From Pararhizobium sp. YC-54 (lineage in GTDB: Bacteria; Pseudomonadota; Alphaproteobacteria; Rhizobiales; Rhizobiaceae): 64,000 nucleotides of DNA. The notes under the pieces are model-generated. The model was not told where the DNA came from, did not search any database, and was given only the letters and a program-made list of their open reading frames with translations. Below are positions 27,178 to 35,849 of the stretch, one piece after another (position 1 is the stretch's first letter; each line of letters starts with the position of its first letter). The stretch covers positions 1 to 64,000 of the forward strand of contig NZ_JAOYTH010000020.1 in the NCBI RefSeq assembly GCF_025847205.1, given 5' to 3'. Position numbers and translations under genes: made by a program.

Positions 27178-29033
27178 CCTATACAGCGCCCGATCACTGG
27201 ACTGCCTCGACTGGGATCAAACTCGAGGGAACTGCACTCGACGTCGTAAAATCGATGCGCTCGCTGTCGGTTTTGGCCGGGCCTGGGGCTGGAAAGACCG
27301 AGATCCTTGCGCAGAGAGCGAATTTCTTGCTGACGATGGGATTGTGCTCGCCGCCGAGGCGAATCCTCGCGATTGCCTTTAAGGTCGACGCAGCTCGGAA
27401 TATACTGGAGCGGGTGCAGGCCAGATGTGATCCGATCTTCTGGGCCAGATTTGAATCCCTCACGCTCCACAGCTTTGCAAAACGAATTCTCGACCAGTTT
27501 CGCGAAGCGTTGCCGGACGACGAACGACCAACGGCAAACTATCGCATCTTCGCCCCGAATGCGACGATTTGGAATGACTTTAGACGGGGCGTGGAAGCGG
27601 AAATTCCTGCGATTTCAGGCTACACCAATGCGCGCTTAAGCGAGGTAGCTCACTCGGAACCATTCGGCGGCCTCTTCCCGGATGACGATGGAAGGGAACG
27701 AATTCGAAAGGCGTGGTGGAAATTCTGCATCCAATCCAGTCAGTCGAGTATCACGTTCGATATGGTTTTGCTGATTGCGACCATGATTCTAAAGAAGCAG
27801 CAGGCCGTGCAGGCGGCACTCCGTCGTACATACTCCCACGTATTCCTGGATGAATTCCAGGACGTCAACGATTTTCAGTACCGCCTCATTACAGCGGCCT
27901 TCTCGGGAAGCGACACCGTCATGACAGCCGTTGGCGACACCAATCAGGCGATAATGAAGTATGCCGGCGCGCTACCTGACGTGTTCCAGCGGCTGGAAAC
28001 GGATTTCTCCGCTGCTCCTCGTCGGCTGCTGTTCAACTTCCGCTCTAACGCTGCGATCGTTGGATTGATCAACTCGGTTGTCACTCTTTTCGAAAGCGAT
28101 CCCGTTCCCACTGAATCCGCCCGAGAGGACGATCCCGTACCTCCCGACGCAATCGAAGGATGGATCTTTGCCACTCGGGACTACGAAAGCCTCGCCATCG
28201 CCGAATTCATCGGTAGCGAGATCGCATCTGGCAGGCGACCAGAGGACTTCGTCGTGTTGGCTCGTTCGTACATCCGAAATGTCGAAGAAAGGCTTCGCCC
28301 TCATTTCACATCGAAGGGCATAAGGATCAGGAACGAATCACGGAAGTTCCGCGAGATCGAGATTCAGGATTTGCTCAAAGAGCCTGCCGTGCGTTTTATC
28401 ATGGCGACCCTCAAGCTCGCTGTGAACGCAAGGATCGGAAATCCGTTTCAGGTGTGTCGCGACTTTGTGGCTGAGTTCGAGGGCTGGGACATTGCGTCGG
28501 AGCGGGGTTTGGCGAGGAGCCTTGGCGCAACAAGGCTGCTGGTGGATCACCTCTCGCCTATTCTTTCGCGGCGGGGTCCGGCGGACGTAACAGGAAGTTC
28601 AATCGCCGAAGCCATAGTAACCGAAATCCGAAAGGCACACCTCTCCCGGGCTTATGGCGATTATCGCAATAGGGATCGTCTTGAGGCGGTGCTGGCCGCG
28701 TTCGGCGAATTCTATGATACCTGCGCACACAAGGATGAGACCTGGGAGCAGTGCATCGATGCGATCGAAGGGCGCGGCGTGGTACGTCTGATGACGATCC
28801 ATAAATCCAAAGGGTTGGAGTATCACACTGTCTTCTTCGTCGAACTCAACGACGATGTCTTCTGGAACAGTCAGGACGACGCCAATGTTTTTCTGGTAGC
28901 CTTGTCGCGGGCTCGGGAGCGGGTAAAGTTTTCGTTTTGCGAGGATAGCAAAGGATTCACGAACGTTCGGCAATTCATTGCCTCGCTGGAAAAAGCCGGC
29001 GTGAATTTCATTAGAAAAGCCGCGATAGAGTGA
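27174..29033 (+). CDS. UvrD-like superfamily 1 helicase, GajB-like
   Basis: The 619-residue protein has helicase motif I AGPGAGKTE at residues 35-43, Ia FKVDAA at 69-74, II LDEFQD at 225-230, III GDTNQAI at 254-260, V VRLMTIHKSKGLEYHTVFF and VI VALSRARERV. All are needed for ATP-driven DNA unwinding and appear intact. The GTG start overlaps the nuclease stop as GTGA and has GGAG upstream, so translation is coupled. OLD nuclease plus UvrD helicase is the Gabija arrangement. Here the reverse transcriptase gene follows after 15 bases. Confidence 0.9.
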   Translation: MTYTAPDHWTASTGIKLEGTALDVVKSMRSLSVLAGPGAGKTEILAQRANFLLTMGLCSPPRRILAIAFKVDAARNILERVQARCDPIFWARFESLTLHSFAKRILDQFREALPDDERPTANYRIFAPNATIWNDFRRGVEAEIPAISGYTNARLSEVAHSEPFGGLFPDDDGRERIRKAWWKFCIQSSQSSITFDMVLLIATMILKKQQAVQAALRRTYSHVFLDEFQDVNDFQYRLITAAFSGSDTVMTAVGDTNQAIMKYAGALPDVFQRLETDFSAAPRRLLFNFRSNAAIVGLINSVVTLFESDPVPTESAREDDPVPPDAIEGWIFATRDYESLAIAEFIGSEIASGRRPEDFVVLARSYIRNVEERLRPHFTSKGIRIRNESRKFREIEIQDLLKEPAVRFIMATLKLAVNARIGNPFQVCRDFVAEFEGWDIASERGLARSLGATRLLVDHLSPILSRRGPADVTGSSIAEAIVTEIRKAHLSRAYGDYRNRDRLEAVLAAFGEFYDTCAHKDETWEQCIDAIEGRGVVRLMTIHKSKGLEYHTVFFVELNDDVFWNSQDDANVFLVALSRARERVKFSFCEDSKGFTNVRQFIASLEKAGVNFIRKAAIE

Positions 29034-29048
29034 GGCACGAAACGCACA

Positions 29049-30752
29049 ATGGTCGCCAAGAATAAATCCGAACGACTGCGGCGGCTGCTCTCCCATGGGT
29101 ACTTCGCACCCGAACTTCCGCCTTGCTTCGTGTCCACCGATCTTGCGCGTTATCGAAAAGCGATCTTTGACCGCATCACATCGATGGCGCAGATCCAACA
29201 GCAGCCTGCGTACTATCGATACATCACGGAACCGACTTGGTTTTACTTTCCCAGGTTTGGTAAGGATGACCGTCGTCACGGCGTCCCAAACCCAGTTTCC
29301 TACCTTTTGCTATCAAAGACGATCTCAGACAACTACGTGCACCTCCGTCGCAGCGCGAGAAAGTCACGGCTGACTGCATCTCCTCCGGTGTTCGATTGGA
29401 GTGGGACCCGTGCGGTAATGCGGCCAAGTGTGGACTTGCGCGACGATTTCCGCATCGATCTTTCGTCACGACGGGAAGAATATGTCAGTGCGGACGTCCG
29501 ATCGTTCTTCCATTCGATCTATACGCATTCAATCCCATGGGCGATCTATGGAAAAGCATGGGCGAAGATCCCGGCGAACCGCGGATATGCACACTATGGG
29601 AACGTTCTGGACCTTCTGTCGCGGAACCTCCAAGGCGCGCAGACCATTGGGTTGCCAGTCGGCCCTGATACGTCTCGTCTGCTGGCAGAGTTGGTTGCGT
29701 CCGGCATAGACGAAAAGCTCCGGGAGCGGCTGGGTGTGACAGCTAGGGATGCCTCCCGATATATCGACGACTTTACAATCAGCGGAGTCAATGGAGAGCG
29801 AGGCGAGGACATCATCGCAGCGCTGCGTCAGGCCGCATCGCATTTCGAACTGGAACTCAACAACGAGAAATCAGAAATCAACTCGACTGCGACGCGTCAC
29901 AACATCGGGTGGAAGCAGGCCGCAAGGGCCCATATCCCGCGCGGCGACCCCGATCTCTCAAGCATGCAACAGTTCTTTTACGAGGTGGGAAGGCTGTGCG
30001 AAGCCCACCCGACCATCAACGTCGAGAAGTTTGCGTTCGCCTGCGCCAGAACAGCTATTATTCGATCTTCGGGCTGGCGGACGATCCAGAGCCTGCTCAT
30101 CAACGCCTATCGGCGAAACTCCACGCTGGTATCACTTGTCGTCGAAATATTCATTCTCCGTCAGATTGAACACGGTGACCTTGACCTAACCAATCTGAAG
30201 GACTTTCTGGACCATCGGCTTCCTGCGCTCGCTCGAGCAAATCGTACTGGCGAAATCATATGGCTCCTCTTTTTGGCGATACGCTTGGGAGTAGTTGTCG
30301 GCGCCTACGCGGCCGAGTCGCTTCTGCAAGTCGATAATGGGATGGTCGGCCTTCTCGCGGCTTTGGCGAAGTCCCGCGATTTGATACAAGGTCAATTCGA
30401 TCTGGGGCTTTGGAATGCATCACATACTTCTGATGGCCTCAAAGGTCCCATGTGGTTGTATGCTTATCAAACGGCTCTTCAAGGAATTGTGCCCGGCATC
30501 AACACTGCATTTGTCGAGCAGGATCCTTACTTCTCGCCGCTTTTTGCTAAAAGGGTGAGCTTTCTGAGGATCGAAAACGGCTTCGCATCCGTTGCTAACA
30601 CGATCCGATCACTCCGCGACGAGAATGAGCGAATTAGCCGAGTTCGGTCCGACTTCTTGGAAGACTTCACGGTTAATATTGAAGACTATGACGATGATGA
30701 TTTCGAGGATCTTTTCGAAGCTGACGCAGATGGTGCAGATGACGTTTATTAA
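29049..30752 (+). CDS. Reverse transcriptase in OLD-UvrD defence operon
   Basis: The 567-residue protein has reverse transcriptase motifs. The first catalytic aspartate sits in SADVRSFFHSIYTH (about 147-160), then GLPVGPDTSR (201-210), the active site YIDD (238-241) and LELNNEKSEI as the following motif. These match the RTs of retrons, Abi and unknown-group defence families. About 270 residues follow the palm; they look mostly helical (for example LVSLVVEIFILRQIEHGDLDL) and end in a strongly acidic tail with DDDDFEDLFEADADGADD. No integrase, maturase or endonuclease domain is visible. The start ATG lies 15 bases after the helicase gene, so all three genes are likely one transcript. Confidence 0.88.
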   Translation: MVAKNKSERLRRLLSHGYFAPELPPCFVSTDLARYRKAIFDRITSMAQIQQQPAYYRYITEPTWFYFPRFGKDDRRHGVPNPVSYLLLSKTISDNYVHLRRSARKSRLTASPPVFDWSGTRAVMRPSVDLRDDFRIDLSSRREEYVSADVRSFFHSIYTHSIPWAIYGKAWAKIPANRGYAHYGNVLDLLSRNLQGAQTIGLPVGPDTSRLLAELVASGIDEKLRERLGVTARDASRYIDDFTISGVNGERGEDIIAALRQAASHFELELNNEKSEINSTATRHNIGWKQAARAHIPRGDPDLSSMQQFFYEVGRLCEAHPTINVEKFAFACARTAIIRSSGWRTIQSLLINAYRRNSTLVSLVVEIFILRQIEHGDLDLTNLKDFLDHRLPALARANRTGEIIWLLFLAIRLGVVVGAYAAESLLQVDNGMVGLLAALAKSRDLIQGQFDLGLWNASHTSDGLKGPMWLYAYQTALQGIVPGINTAFVEQDPYFSPLFAKRVSFLRIENGFASVANTIRSLRDENERISRVRSDFLEDFTVNIEDYDDDDFEDLFEADADGADDVY

Positions 30753-31029
30753 AGTCAACGTGGATACCGTACGGGCATCCCACAGCGTTTCCCTTCATGT
30801 AGGATCTCGAATTTAATACCTAATAGATATGCGTTAAATGACACTGTAAGCGGGCCCGCCGACCCAGTTTAAACCGTCTATATTTTAGGGTGTGGACCTC
30901 TTATCTGTCTGCTACCGCATTTTTCCGAGAGCGCTGGGCTCGAACCTTGTCGAACAGCAGATTTGTCCGGTCGATCGGGCGCCGGCATTTGGCAATATGA
31001 ATACCATCGCCGATCGGATAAGTTGCCCC
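30753..31029. other. Gap after the reverse transcriptase gene
   Basis: No coding frame is supported. The perfect palindrome GCGGGCCCGC lies near 30850 and could form a small hairpin, but no T-run follows. A small non-coding RNA serving the reverse transcriptase cannot be excluded here or upstream of 25171. Confidence 0.35.
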
Positions 31030-31063
31030 TTGCCTTTCTTCGCTTACAACATTATTGTTGTAA
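31030..31063 (+). promoter_or_regulatory. Promoter with palindromic operator of the NTase-XRE operon
   Basis: TTGCCT at 31030-31035 and TATTGT at 31053-31058 are spaced by 17 bases. The inverted repeat TTACAACA-4-TGTTGTAA at 31044-31063 covers the -10 box and ends one base before the first ATG. Transcription would start about at that ATG. The likely ligand is the XRE-domain protein of the same operon. Confidence 0.6.
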
Positions 31064-31064
31064 T

Positions 31065-31553
31065 ATGATTCCAGCGCTCGTTTCCCTATCCGGTTCTCCT
31101 TGGGATGTGCTGCCGAGCGGCATTCATCCTGCGTCTCTTGATGAGATACAGAGTGTATATGGATACAACGAGCGGCGCCGCACATTGCTCTCAGGATTGG
31201 TTGATGGCGCAACTGCGTTGGTGAAGGCCGGGTGTTCGAAAATCTACCTGGACGGAAGCTTTGTCACAGCTAAACCGATCCCAGGTGACTACGACGCATG
31301 TTGGGATCCAGCTGGGGTTCTCAGCTCCCTCCTCGATCCTGTGTTCACGGATTTTAGCGATGGGAGAGCCCGACAAAAGGCTCGTTTCGGGGGTGAGTTC
31401 TTCCCTTCGAGCATCGTGGAAGCTGGCTCTGGACGGGCGTTCTTGGACTTTTTCCAGGTTGAAAAACATTCGGGTGGGAAAAAGGGAATTATTGAAGTTT
31501 CGATCATGACGGATGCGACGATCCTTCGGAGGCTAGCTCATGATATTCAGTGA
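31065..31553 (+). CDS. Nucleotidyltransferase-like protein, DUF6932 type
   Basis: The 162-residue protein has a minimal nucleotidyltransferase core: LDGSFVTAKPIPGDYDACWD, with GSF at 64-66 and acidic DYD at 75-77. Such proteins occur as partners of XRE-type antitoxins. I chose the ATG at 31065, directly after the operator palindrome; it has no ribosome binding site and is probably leaderless. The 3' end overlaps the XRE/ImmA gene by 14 bases. The likely role is a toxin-like effector that modifies RNA or protein, by analogy with other nucleotidyltransferase toxins. Confidence 0.65.
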   Translation: MIPALVSLSGSPWDVLPSGIHPASLDEIQSVYGYNERRRTLLSGLVDGATALVKAGCSKIYLDGSFVTAKPIPGDYDACWDPAGVLSSLLDPVFTDFSDGRARQKARFGGEFFPSSIVEAGSGRAFLDFFQVEKHSGGKKGIIEVSIMTDATILRRLAHDIQ

Positions 31554-32802
31554 TAGACAGTACGCAGTATCGAAGGAACAGCTCAACAATCTGAGAACCG
31601 CTGCGCTCGCTGACCAAGTTGGCGAAGGTAAGCTCGATTGGTTGAAGCAAATCGAGTCCGATGCGCTCCAAAGCCAAATCGCAGACATTCAGCGAGAGAT
31701 GGCAGAGTACGACTATCTAAAGTCTGGAGCTGCTGGATTCACGGAGGAATTCTCCTTTGAAGAGCTTCCCCGCGTTCTAATACAGGCGCGTATCGCAAGA
31801 GGCCTGTCTCAAACAGATCTCGCTGAGCGTCTTGGCCTGAAAGCGCAACAAGTGCAGCGATACGAAGCAACTAACTACATGAGCGCCAGCCTTGCGCGCC
31901 TGATGGAAGTCGCCAGCATATTGGGCGTTCGCGTCTCTGCATCCTACGGATCGGGTGAAGAGCGTTCGGAGGGGGCGATTTATGCCTGGTCTGATGCTGG
32001 TTCCATTGAATGGAACAAATTCCCGCTTCGGGAGATGGCTAGACGCGGTTGGATCAAGGGTGATGACCTGGCAACGTCAGCTCGTACCTGGTTTCATCAG
32101 GTGGCCGGGCCTCAGTTCGCGACGGCTCTTCACCGCAAAAAAATGCATAGCGGCAACGCACCAAACGAGCACGCTCTCTTGGCGTGGCAAGCACGCGTGC
32201 TTCAGAAGGCAACCGATGATTTCAATGCGGGCTTGATAGGAGAGTTTAGCCTGAACGATCGTTGGTTGGGTCAGTTGGCCGCTCTCACGAAGGACAGCGA
32301 CGGACCCCGCAAGGCCAAGGATCTACTCGGCCAAAACGGCATTGGGATGATCGTTCAAAGTCATCTTCCCGGAACTTATCTTGATGGCGCGGCCATGGTC
32401 GCTCCATTTGGAAATCCAGTTGTTGCCCTAACCCTTCGGTTCGATCGCCTGGATAACTTTTGGTTCGTCTTGTTCCACGAACTGGGACACGTATTCCTGC
32501 ATCTATACAACTCTCTTCGGTTCGATTTTTTCGACGAAGAGGATGGCCATCCAGGCGACCAGTATGAGGAGGATGCGGACAAGTTTTCCCTGGATCAGCT
32601 CATTCCGCAAGACGTTTGGCGCAAGTGTCTATCTCGATTTGCGCTGACGGAAGAAGCGGTCCTCATCGATGCAGAAAAGCTTGGGATCAGTGCAAGTATC
32701 ATTGCTGGCAGGATCAGGAAGGAGAGAAACGATTTTCGCCTCTTCACTAATCTGGTTGGGTCGGGAACCGTTCGGATGCAGTTTGAGGGATTGATGGAAT
32801 GA
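31540..32802 (+). CDS. XRE regulator fused to ImmA/IrrE metallopeptidase
   Basis: The 420-residue protein has an XRE helix-turn-helix near residues 80-125 (LIQARIARGLSQTDLAERLGLKAQQVQRYE) and a zinc protease motif HELGH at about 313-317, in FWFVLFHELGHVFLHL. ImmA/IrrE peptidases cleave regulators to relieve repression. The combination is typical of HigA-like antitoxins or stress switches. The start has GGAGG seven bases upstream. It overlaps the gene before it by 14 bases and the gene after it by four (ATGA), so all three are translationally coupled. It probably represses the palindromic promoter at 31044. Confidence 0.85.
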   Translation: MIFSDRQYAVSKEQLNNLRTAALADQVGEGKLDWLKQIESDALQSQIADIQREMAEYDYLKSGAAGFTEEFSFEELPRVLIQARIARGLSQTDLAERLGLKAQQVQRYEATNYMSASLARLMEVASILGVRVSASYGSGEERSEGAIYAWSDAGSIEWNKFPLREMARRGWIKGDDLATSARTWFHQVAGPQFATALHRKKMHSGNAPNEHALLAWQARVLQKATDDFNAGLIGEFSLNDRWLGQLAALTKDSDGPRKAKDLLGQNGIGMIVQSHLPGTYLDGAAMVAPFGNPVVALTLRFDRLDNFWFVLFHELGHVFLHLYNSLRFDFFDEEDGHPGDQYEEDADKFSLDQLIPQDVWRKCLSRFALTEEAVLIDAEKLGISASIIAGRIRKERNDFRLFTNLVGSGTVRMQFEGLME

Positions 32803-33881
32803 AGCTAATTCCCAGCATGTATGTTCCGTCACTGCGATGGCGCCAAGGCGAATACCAGGCGCTGTTCCGACTTAGTGACGCGGCAAAGCAGCTCGTCGTT
32901 CCGTTCATACTTGTTCCGGAGCCGGAATACGATTTCGAGGAAGGTCGACCGAAGAAGACGGTTCAAGAGCAGGTGCAGACGTTTCCGAAGCGCTACCAGC
33001 AAAAGTGGGGCAAGAGACCCGCGTGGATCGACGTCCATACGAATATAGCCACGACAAGCATGGCGGATGGCCGAACGCCCATGTCCTACGTATTCGAGGA
33101 AATACGGAGCTTCGGATCGAGGGCTGTGCCAATCACCTCGTTGGACGCCCCGCCGGCCGTCAATGCTGTCGTGGCTGGCATCGCAGCAATCGACAAGCTC
33201 GGTGTCGGTATCCGAGCTCGCCTTGAGCACGTTATGAAGCCCAACTTCGATGCACGACTAATCGCACTGATCTCTTCGATTGGTCTCACGCGAGACCACA
33301 CAGACCTCATCATCGATCTCGGCGCGCCGAATTTTCAGCCCTACGCAGACTTCGCAGATGGGCTGATAGCGGCGATGGACAACGTGTCTGCGCTGATCAG
33401 CTACCGGTCTCTGGTGGTGATCGGCACTGGCTTTCCGCAGATACTTGGCATCGACAAACCGGGTGGACACCTGCCGCGGCACGACTGGGTCTTTTACAAA
33501 ACACTGCGCACCAAGCTTGCCGGAATTGGGCGGATCCCGAACTTTGGAGATTACACGATCGTCCACCCCGAATTCACCGCTCAGGACATGCGGATGTTGA
33601 AGCCAGCGGGCAAGCTCGTCTATACGGCAGGCGACACATGGAATGTTCGAAAGGGTGGGGCATTCAGATCTGATCCGGGACAAATGCACACGCATTGCGA
33701 CATCATTCTCAAATCGGGCCAGTTTTGCGGCCCTCATTTTTCAGCGGGCGACGAGTACATCGACCTGTGTGCGAAGAAGCTAGCTACGCCGTCAAATCTT
33801 ACGCGCTGGAAGGAAAATGGGATCAGCCATCACATCATGCATGTGCTGGCTGATCTCGCCACGTCGAGCGCTGGGCCATGA
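32799..33881 (+). CDS. Beta-family (sce7725-like) protein
   Basis: The 360-residue protein opens with YVPSLRWRQGEYQALFRLSD, the opening pattern I associate with the beta-protein family first noted in phage T4 and with sce7725-type proteins. Members sit beside XRE regulators and sce7726-type nucleases in defence loci. It has no signal peptide or membrane segment. The ATG overlaps the stop of the XRE/ImmA gene. Its 3' end overlaps the convergent sce7726-like gene by about 47 bases. The biochemical function is not known to me. Confidence 0.75.
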   Translation: MKLIPSMYVPSLRWRQGEYQALFRLSDAAKQLVVPFILVPEPEYDFEEGRPKKTVQEQVQTFPKRYQQKWGKRPAWIDVHTNIATTSMADGRTPMSYVFEEIRSFGSRAVPITSLDAPPAVNAVVAGIAAIDKLGVGIRARLEHVMKPNFDARLIALISSIGLTRDHTDLIIDLGAPNFQPYADFADGLIAAMDNVSALISYRSLVVIGTGFPQILGIDKPGGHLPRHDWVFYKTLRTKLAGIGRIPNFGDYTIVHPEFTAQDMRMLKPAGKLVYTAGDTWNVRKGGAFRSDPGQMHTHCDIILKSGQFCGPHFSAGDEYIDLCAKKLATPSNLTRWKENGISHHIMHVLADLATSSAGP

Positions 33882-34425
33882 AATTTCGGATCGCTGCAAT
33901 TAAGTCCGCGATTGGCATTTGAGCGGCCAAATCGATGTAGAGCTGTAGCCTGCTTCGCTTGAGTTCACGCGGCGACGCTCCGAACCCTGCTAACAGCTCG
34001 GCAGCTTCCGAATGCCAGAGCAAGTGAGCAACTTGAATAGCATCGACGGATGGATTGGCGCGAGCGCGCCGCACTGTGTCAAACGTAATACCGCCTCGCG
34101 GTCCTTTTTCAGCAAGGATCAGCCCGCACCAGTCCGGGACGATCCTTTCTGCCTTCGCCAGGTGCTTGTCGGCGCAAACAAGTGTCAGCCTGCTCAGACC
34201 CTTCGAATAAAACTCGAGCTGCCCCGGAAGTCGATCAAGCGTATCGAGGCTGCTTTTGATCTCGAAACCATGGACTTCCGCAGATATAACCGCGACATCG
34301 ATCCTCACCTTGGCATGGGACAAACCAAGTTCGTCTACGATGATGGCACTGCGGGCCTTCTGGTATGACCGAAGCTTCTTATGATGAAGCGCGGCTCTGA
34401 TTTGCTGATCATTCGTAGCGAGCAT
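33835..34425 (-). CDS. sce7726-family protein, PD-(D/E)XK nuclease-like
   Basis: The 196-residue protein shows a restriction-endonuclease-like core: RIDVAVISAEVHGFEIKSS, with aspartate 43, glutamate 55 and lysine 57. This fits the sce7726 family. The ATG at 34425 has AAGGG seven bases upstream; a TTG 16 codons earlier is less likely. It faces the beta-family gene and overlaps it tail to tail. In other genomes the two families are often neighbours, which suggests one functional unit, possibly a DNA-cleaving defence pair. Confidence 0.78.
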   Translation of the reverse strand: MLATNDQQIRAALHHKKLRSYQKARSAIIVDELGLSHAKVRIDVAVISAEVHGFEIKSSLDTLDRLPGQLEFYSKGLSRLTLVCADKHLAKAERIVPDWCGLILAEKGPRGGITFDTVRRARANPSVDAIQVAHLLWHSEAAELLAGFGASPRELKRSRLQLYIDLAAQMPIADLIAAIRNFMAQRSTWRDQPAHA

Positions 34426-34521
34426 GATTTTTCCCTTACCACACCTACTGGCCGATTTCGAGACGATAGCCAAGTTCTAATTCTTGTGAATGATCCGGCA
34501 CATGTGGCGACGGTCTAGCAG

Positions 34522-35652
34522 TCAGATCACTCCCCACGCCCGAAACCTCCCCCTCCCCGTCATCTCGCGCAGGCCAAGCTCCAAAACAATCCGCCGCGCC
34601 GCCTGCGGCGTTACGCTTAGCGTCTTCGCGACCATTCCGGCTGACACGAGCGGCTTGGCCATGATGAGGTCGACCAATTCCGGCAGCTTTGACGATGTCC
34701 GCCGTCCCTCCAGTTTTCTGTCCATCATCGTTTTCGCCAACGTCAGCCTGTCGTGTTCTTTCATGCCGATCTCGGCGGCCGCCAAAAGTCCGTGGGCGAT
34801 GGCCAGCAGCCGAGTTTCGCGATTGCGATGGCGACGCCGATCGACGGGAATGGTTTTCAGGCCAAGGTTAATCGCCGCAAGATGGGCGCCGGTGGTGACG
34901 CCGGCCTGGCGCAGTATCGCTGCGGCAAATAGCCGGCCGAGCCACGGTGCGTGCTGCAGGACGAACAGCTCGTTCCAGGCATCGAGGGCGACGATCGCCT
35001 GCAGCACCGTCGGCAGGTCTTGCACCTCCCGCAATACGCCGCGCCATTCGTCGAGTCTGGAATCCTCGTCCCAGTCGAGATCATAGACCAGTGGATCTTT
35101 TTCCGCCCCGCCCACGCGGCCGGGCCATGTTGCGCTCTCAATCGCGGCCTCCGATCGGGCCAACACCGCATCGATGGCCGCATAGTCGACGCCGAGGAGA
35201 TTTTCCACGTCGTCACCCTCCTCGCCCTCCCCTTCTGGATTTATCGGCGCCGCGGGGCGAATGACGACGGCAGTCTCCCCCTCGCCCGCGCCGGCCGAAT
35301 TGATGTCCGATGTTCGTCGCAAGGTTCGGATACCCTCTGCGGACAAGGCCCAATCCGGCGACTGCGCAGCGATCCGCCGACGCGTGCGCAAGACGTCGCG
35401 GGCGATGGTCAGCTCATGGGTGGGTGTGCGAATATCCCGCGTGGCATCATGGAGGACGAGGTCTTCGAGATGGACGAGTTCGCCGTCGATCCACAGCGAG
35501 GCACAGGCATCGGTGAATTGGGTGCGTTCGAGGAAGCCCGCGCCGACGGGCGAACGGGCGATCCGTTCGTCCAGACGCGCCATTTCGATACCGGCGCGGA
35601 AAGCGGGATCAATCAGGGGTGTCATGCTGGTTTTCGCGATATCGTAAGCCAT
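34522..35652 (-). CDS. RHE_PE00001-family protein (DUF1612/HTH)
   Basis: The 376-residue protein matches the rhizobial plasmid family named after RHE_PE00001. It has a long N-terminal region ([37 protein letters not shown]) and a C-terminal helix-turn-helix ([27 protein letters not shown]). A stretch rich in Glu, Gly and Asp lies in the middle. The ATG at 35652 was chosen over a GTG three codons earlier. It is divergent from the tyrosine recombinase gene, with a dif-like site between them. It could be a regulator or accessory factor of that recombinase; this is inference. Confidence 0.75.
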   Translation of the reverse strand: MAYDIAKTSMTPLIDPAFRAGIEMARLDERIARSPVGAGFLERTQFTDACASLWIDGELVHLEDLVLHDATRDIRTPTHELTIARDVLRTRRRIAAQSPDWALSAEGIRTLRRTSDINSAGAGEGETAVVIRPAAPINPEGEGEEGDDVENLLGVDYAAIDAVLARSEAAIESATWPGRVGGAEKDPLVYDLDWDEDSRLDEWRGVLREVQDLPTVLQAIVALDAWNELFVLQHAPWLGRLFAAAILRQAGVTTGAHLAAINLGLKTIPVDRRRHRNRETRLLAIAHGLLAAAEIGMKEHDRLTLAKTMMDRKLEGRRTSSKLPELVDLIMAKPLVSAGMVAKTLSVTPQAARRIVLELGLREMTGRGRFRAWGVI

Positions 35653-35737
35653 TGAAATCACGTTAAATGATTTGCTATAGGAACGCTATATGAATATTAA
35701 GGTTCCTCACATGGTATGACTGCCGGTTGGTGTTGTA

Positions 35738-35766
35738 ACCATCGATAATTATACCTTATCGATGGT
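35738..35766. other. dif-like recombination site (11-7-11)
   Basis: ACCATCGATAA and TTATCGATGGT are perfect 11-base inverted arms around a seven-base spacer TTATACC. The inner ATAA and TTAT ends match the pattern of Xer dif sites. It lies 83 bases upstream of the tyrosine recombinase start, so it may be the crossover site used to resolve plasmid dimers. It could instead be an operator. Confidence 0.55.
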
Positions 35767-35849
35767 AGTTGATATGGAGTCGCAAATCAGAAAGTATCGG
35801 GGCAATTCACGGTCCCAGTGGCCGCCAGAACCGTCCTTTTGGAGCGTCC

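Noticed and set aside
34951..35655. Plus-strand open frame of 234 codons
   Set aside because: Fully antisense to the RHE_PE00001-family gene, without recognisable motifs or a ribosome binding site.
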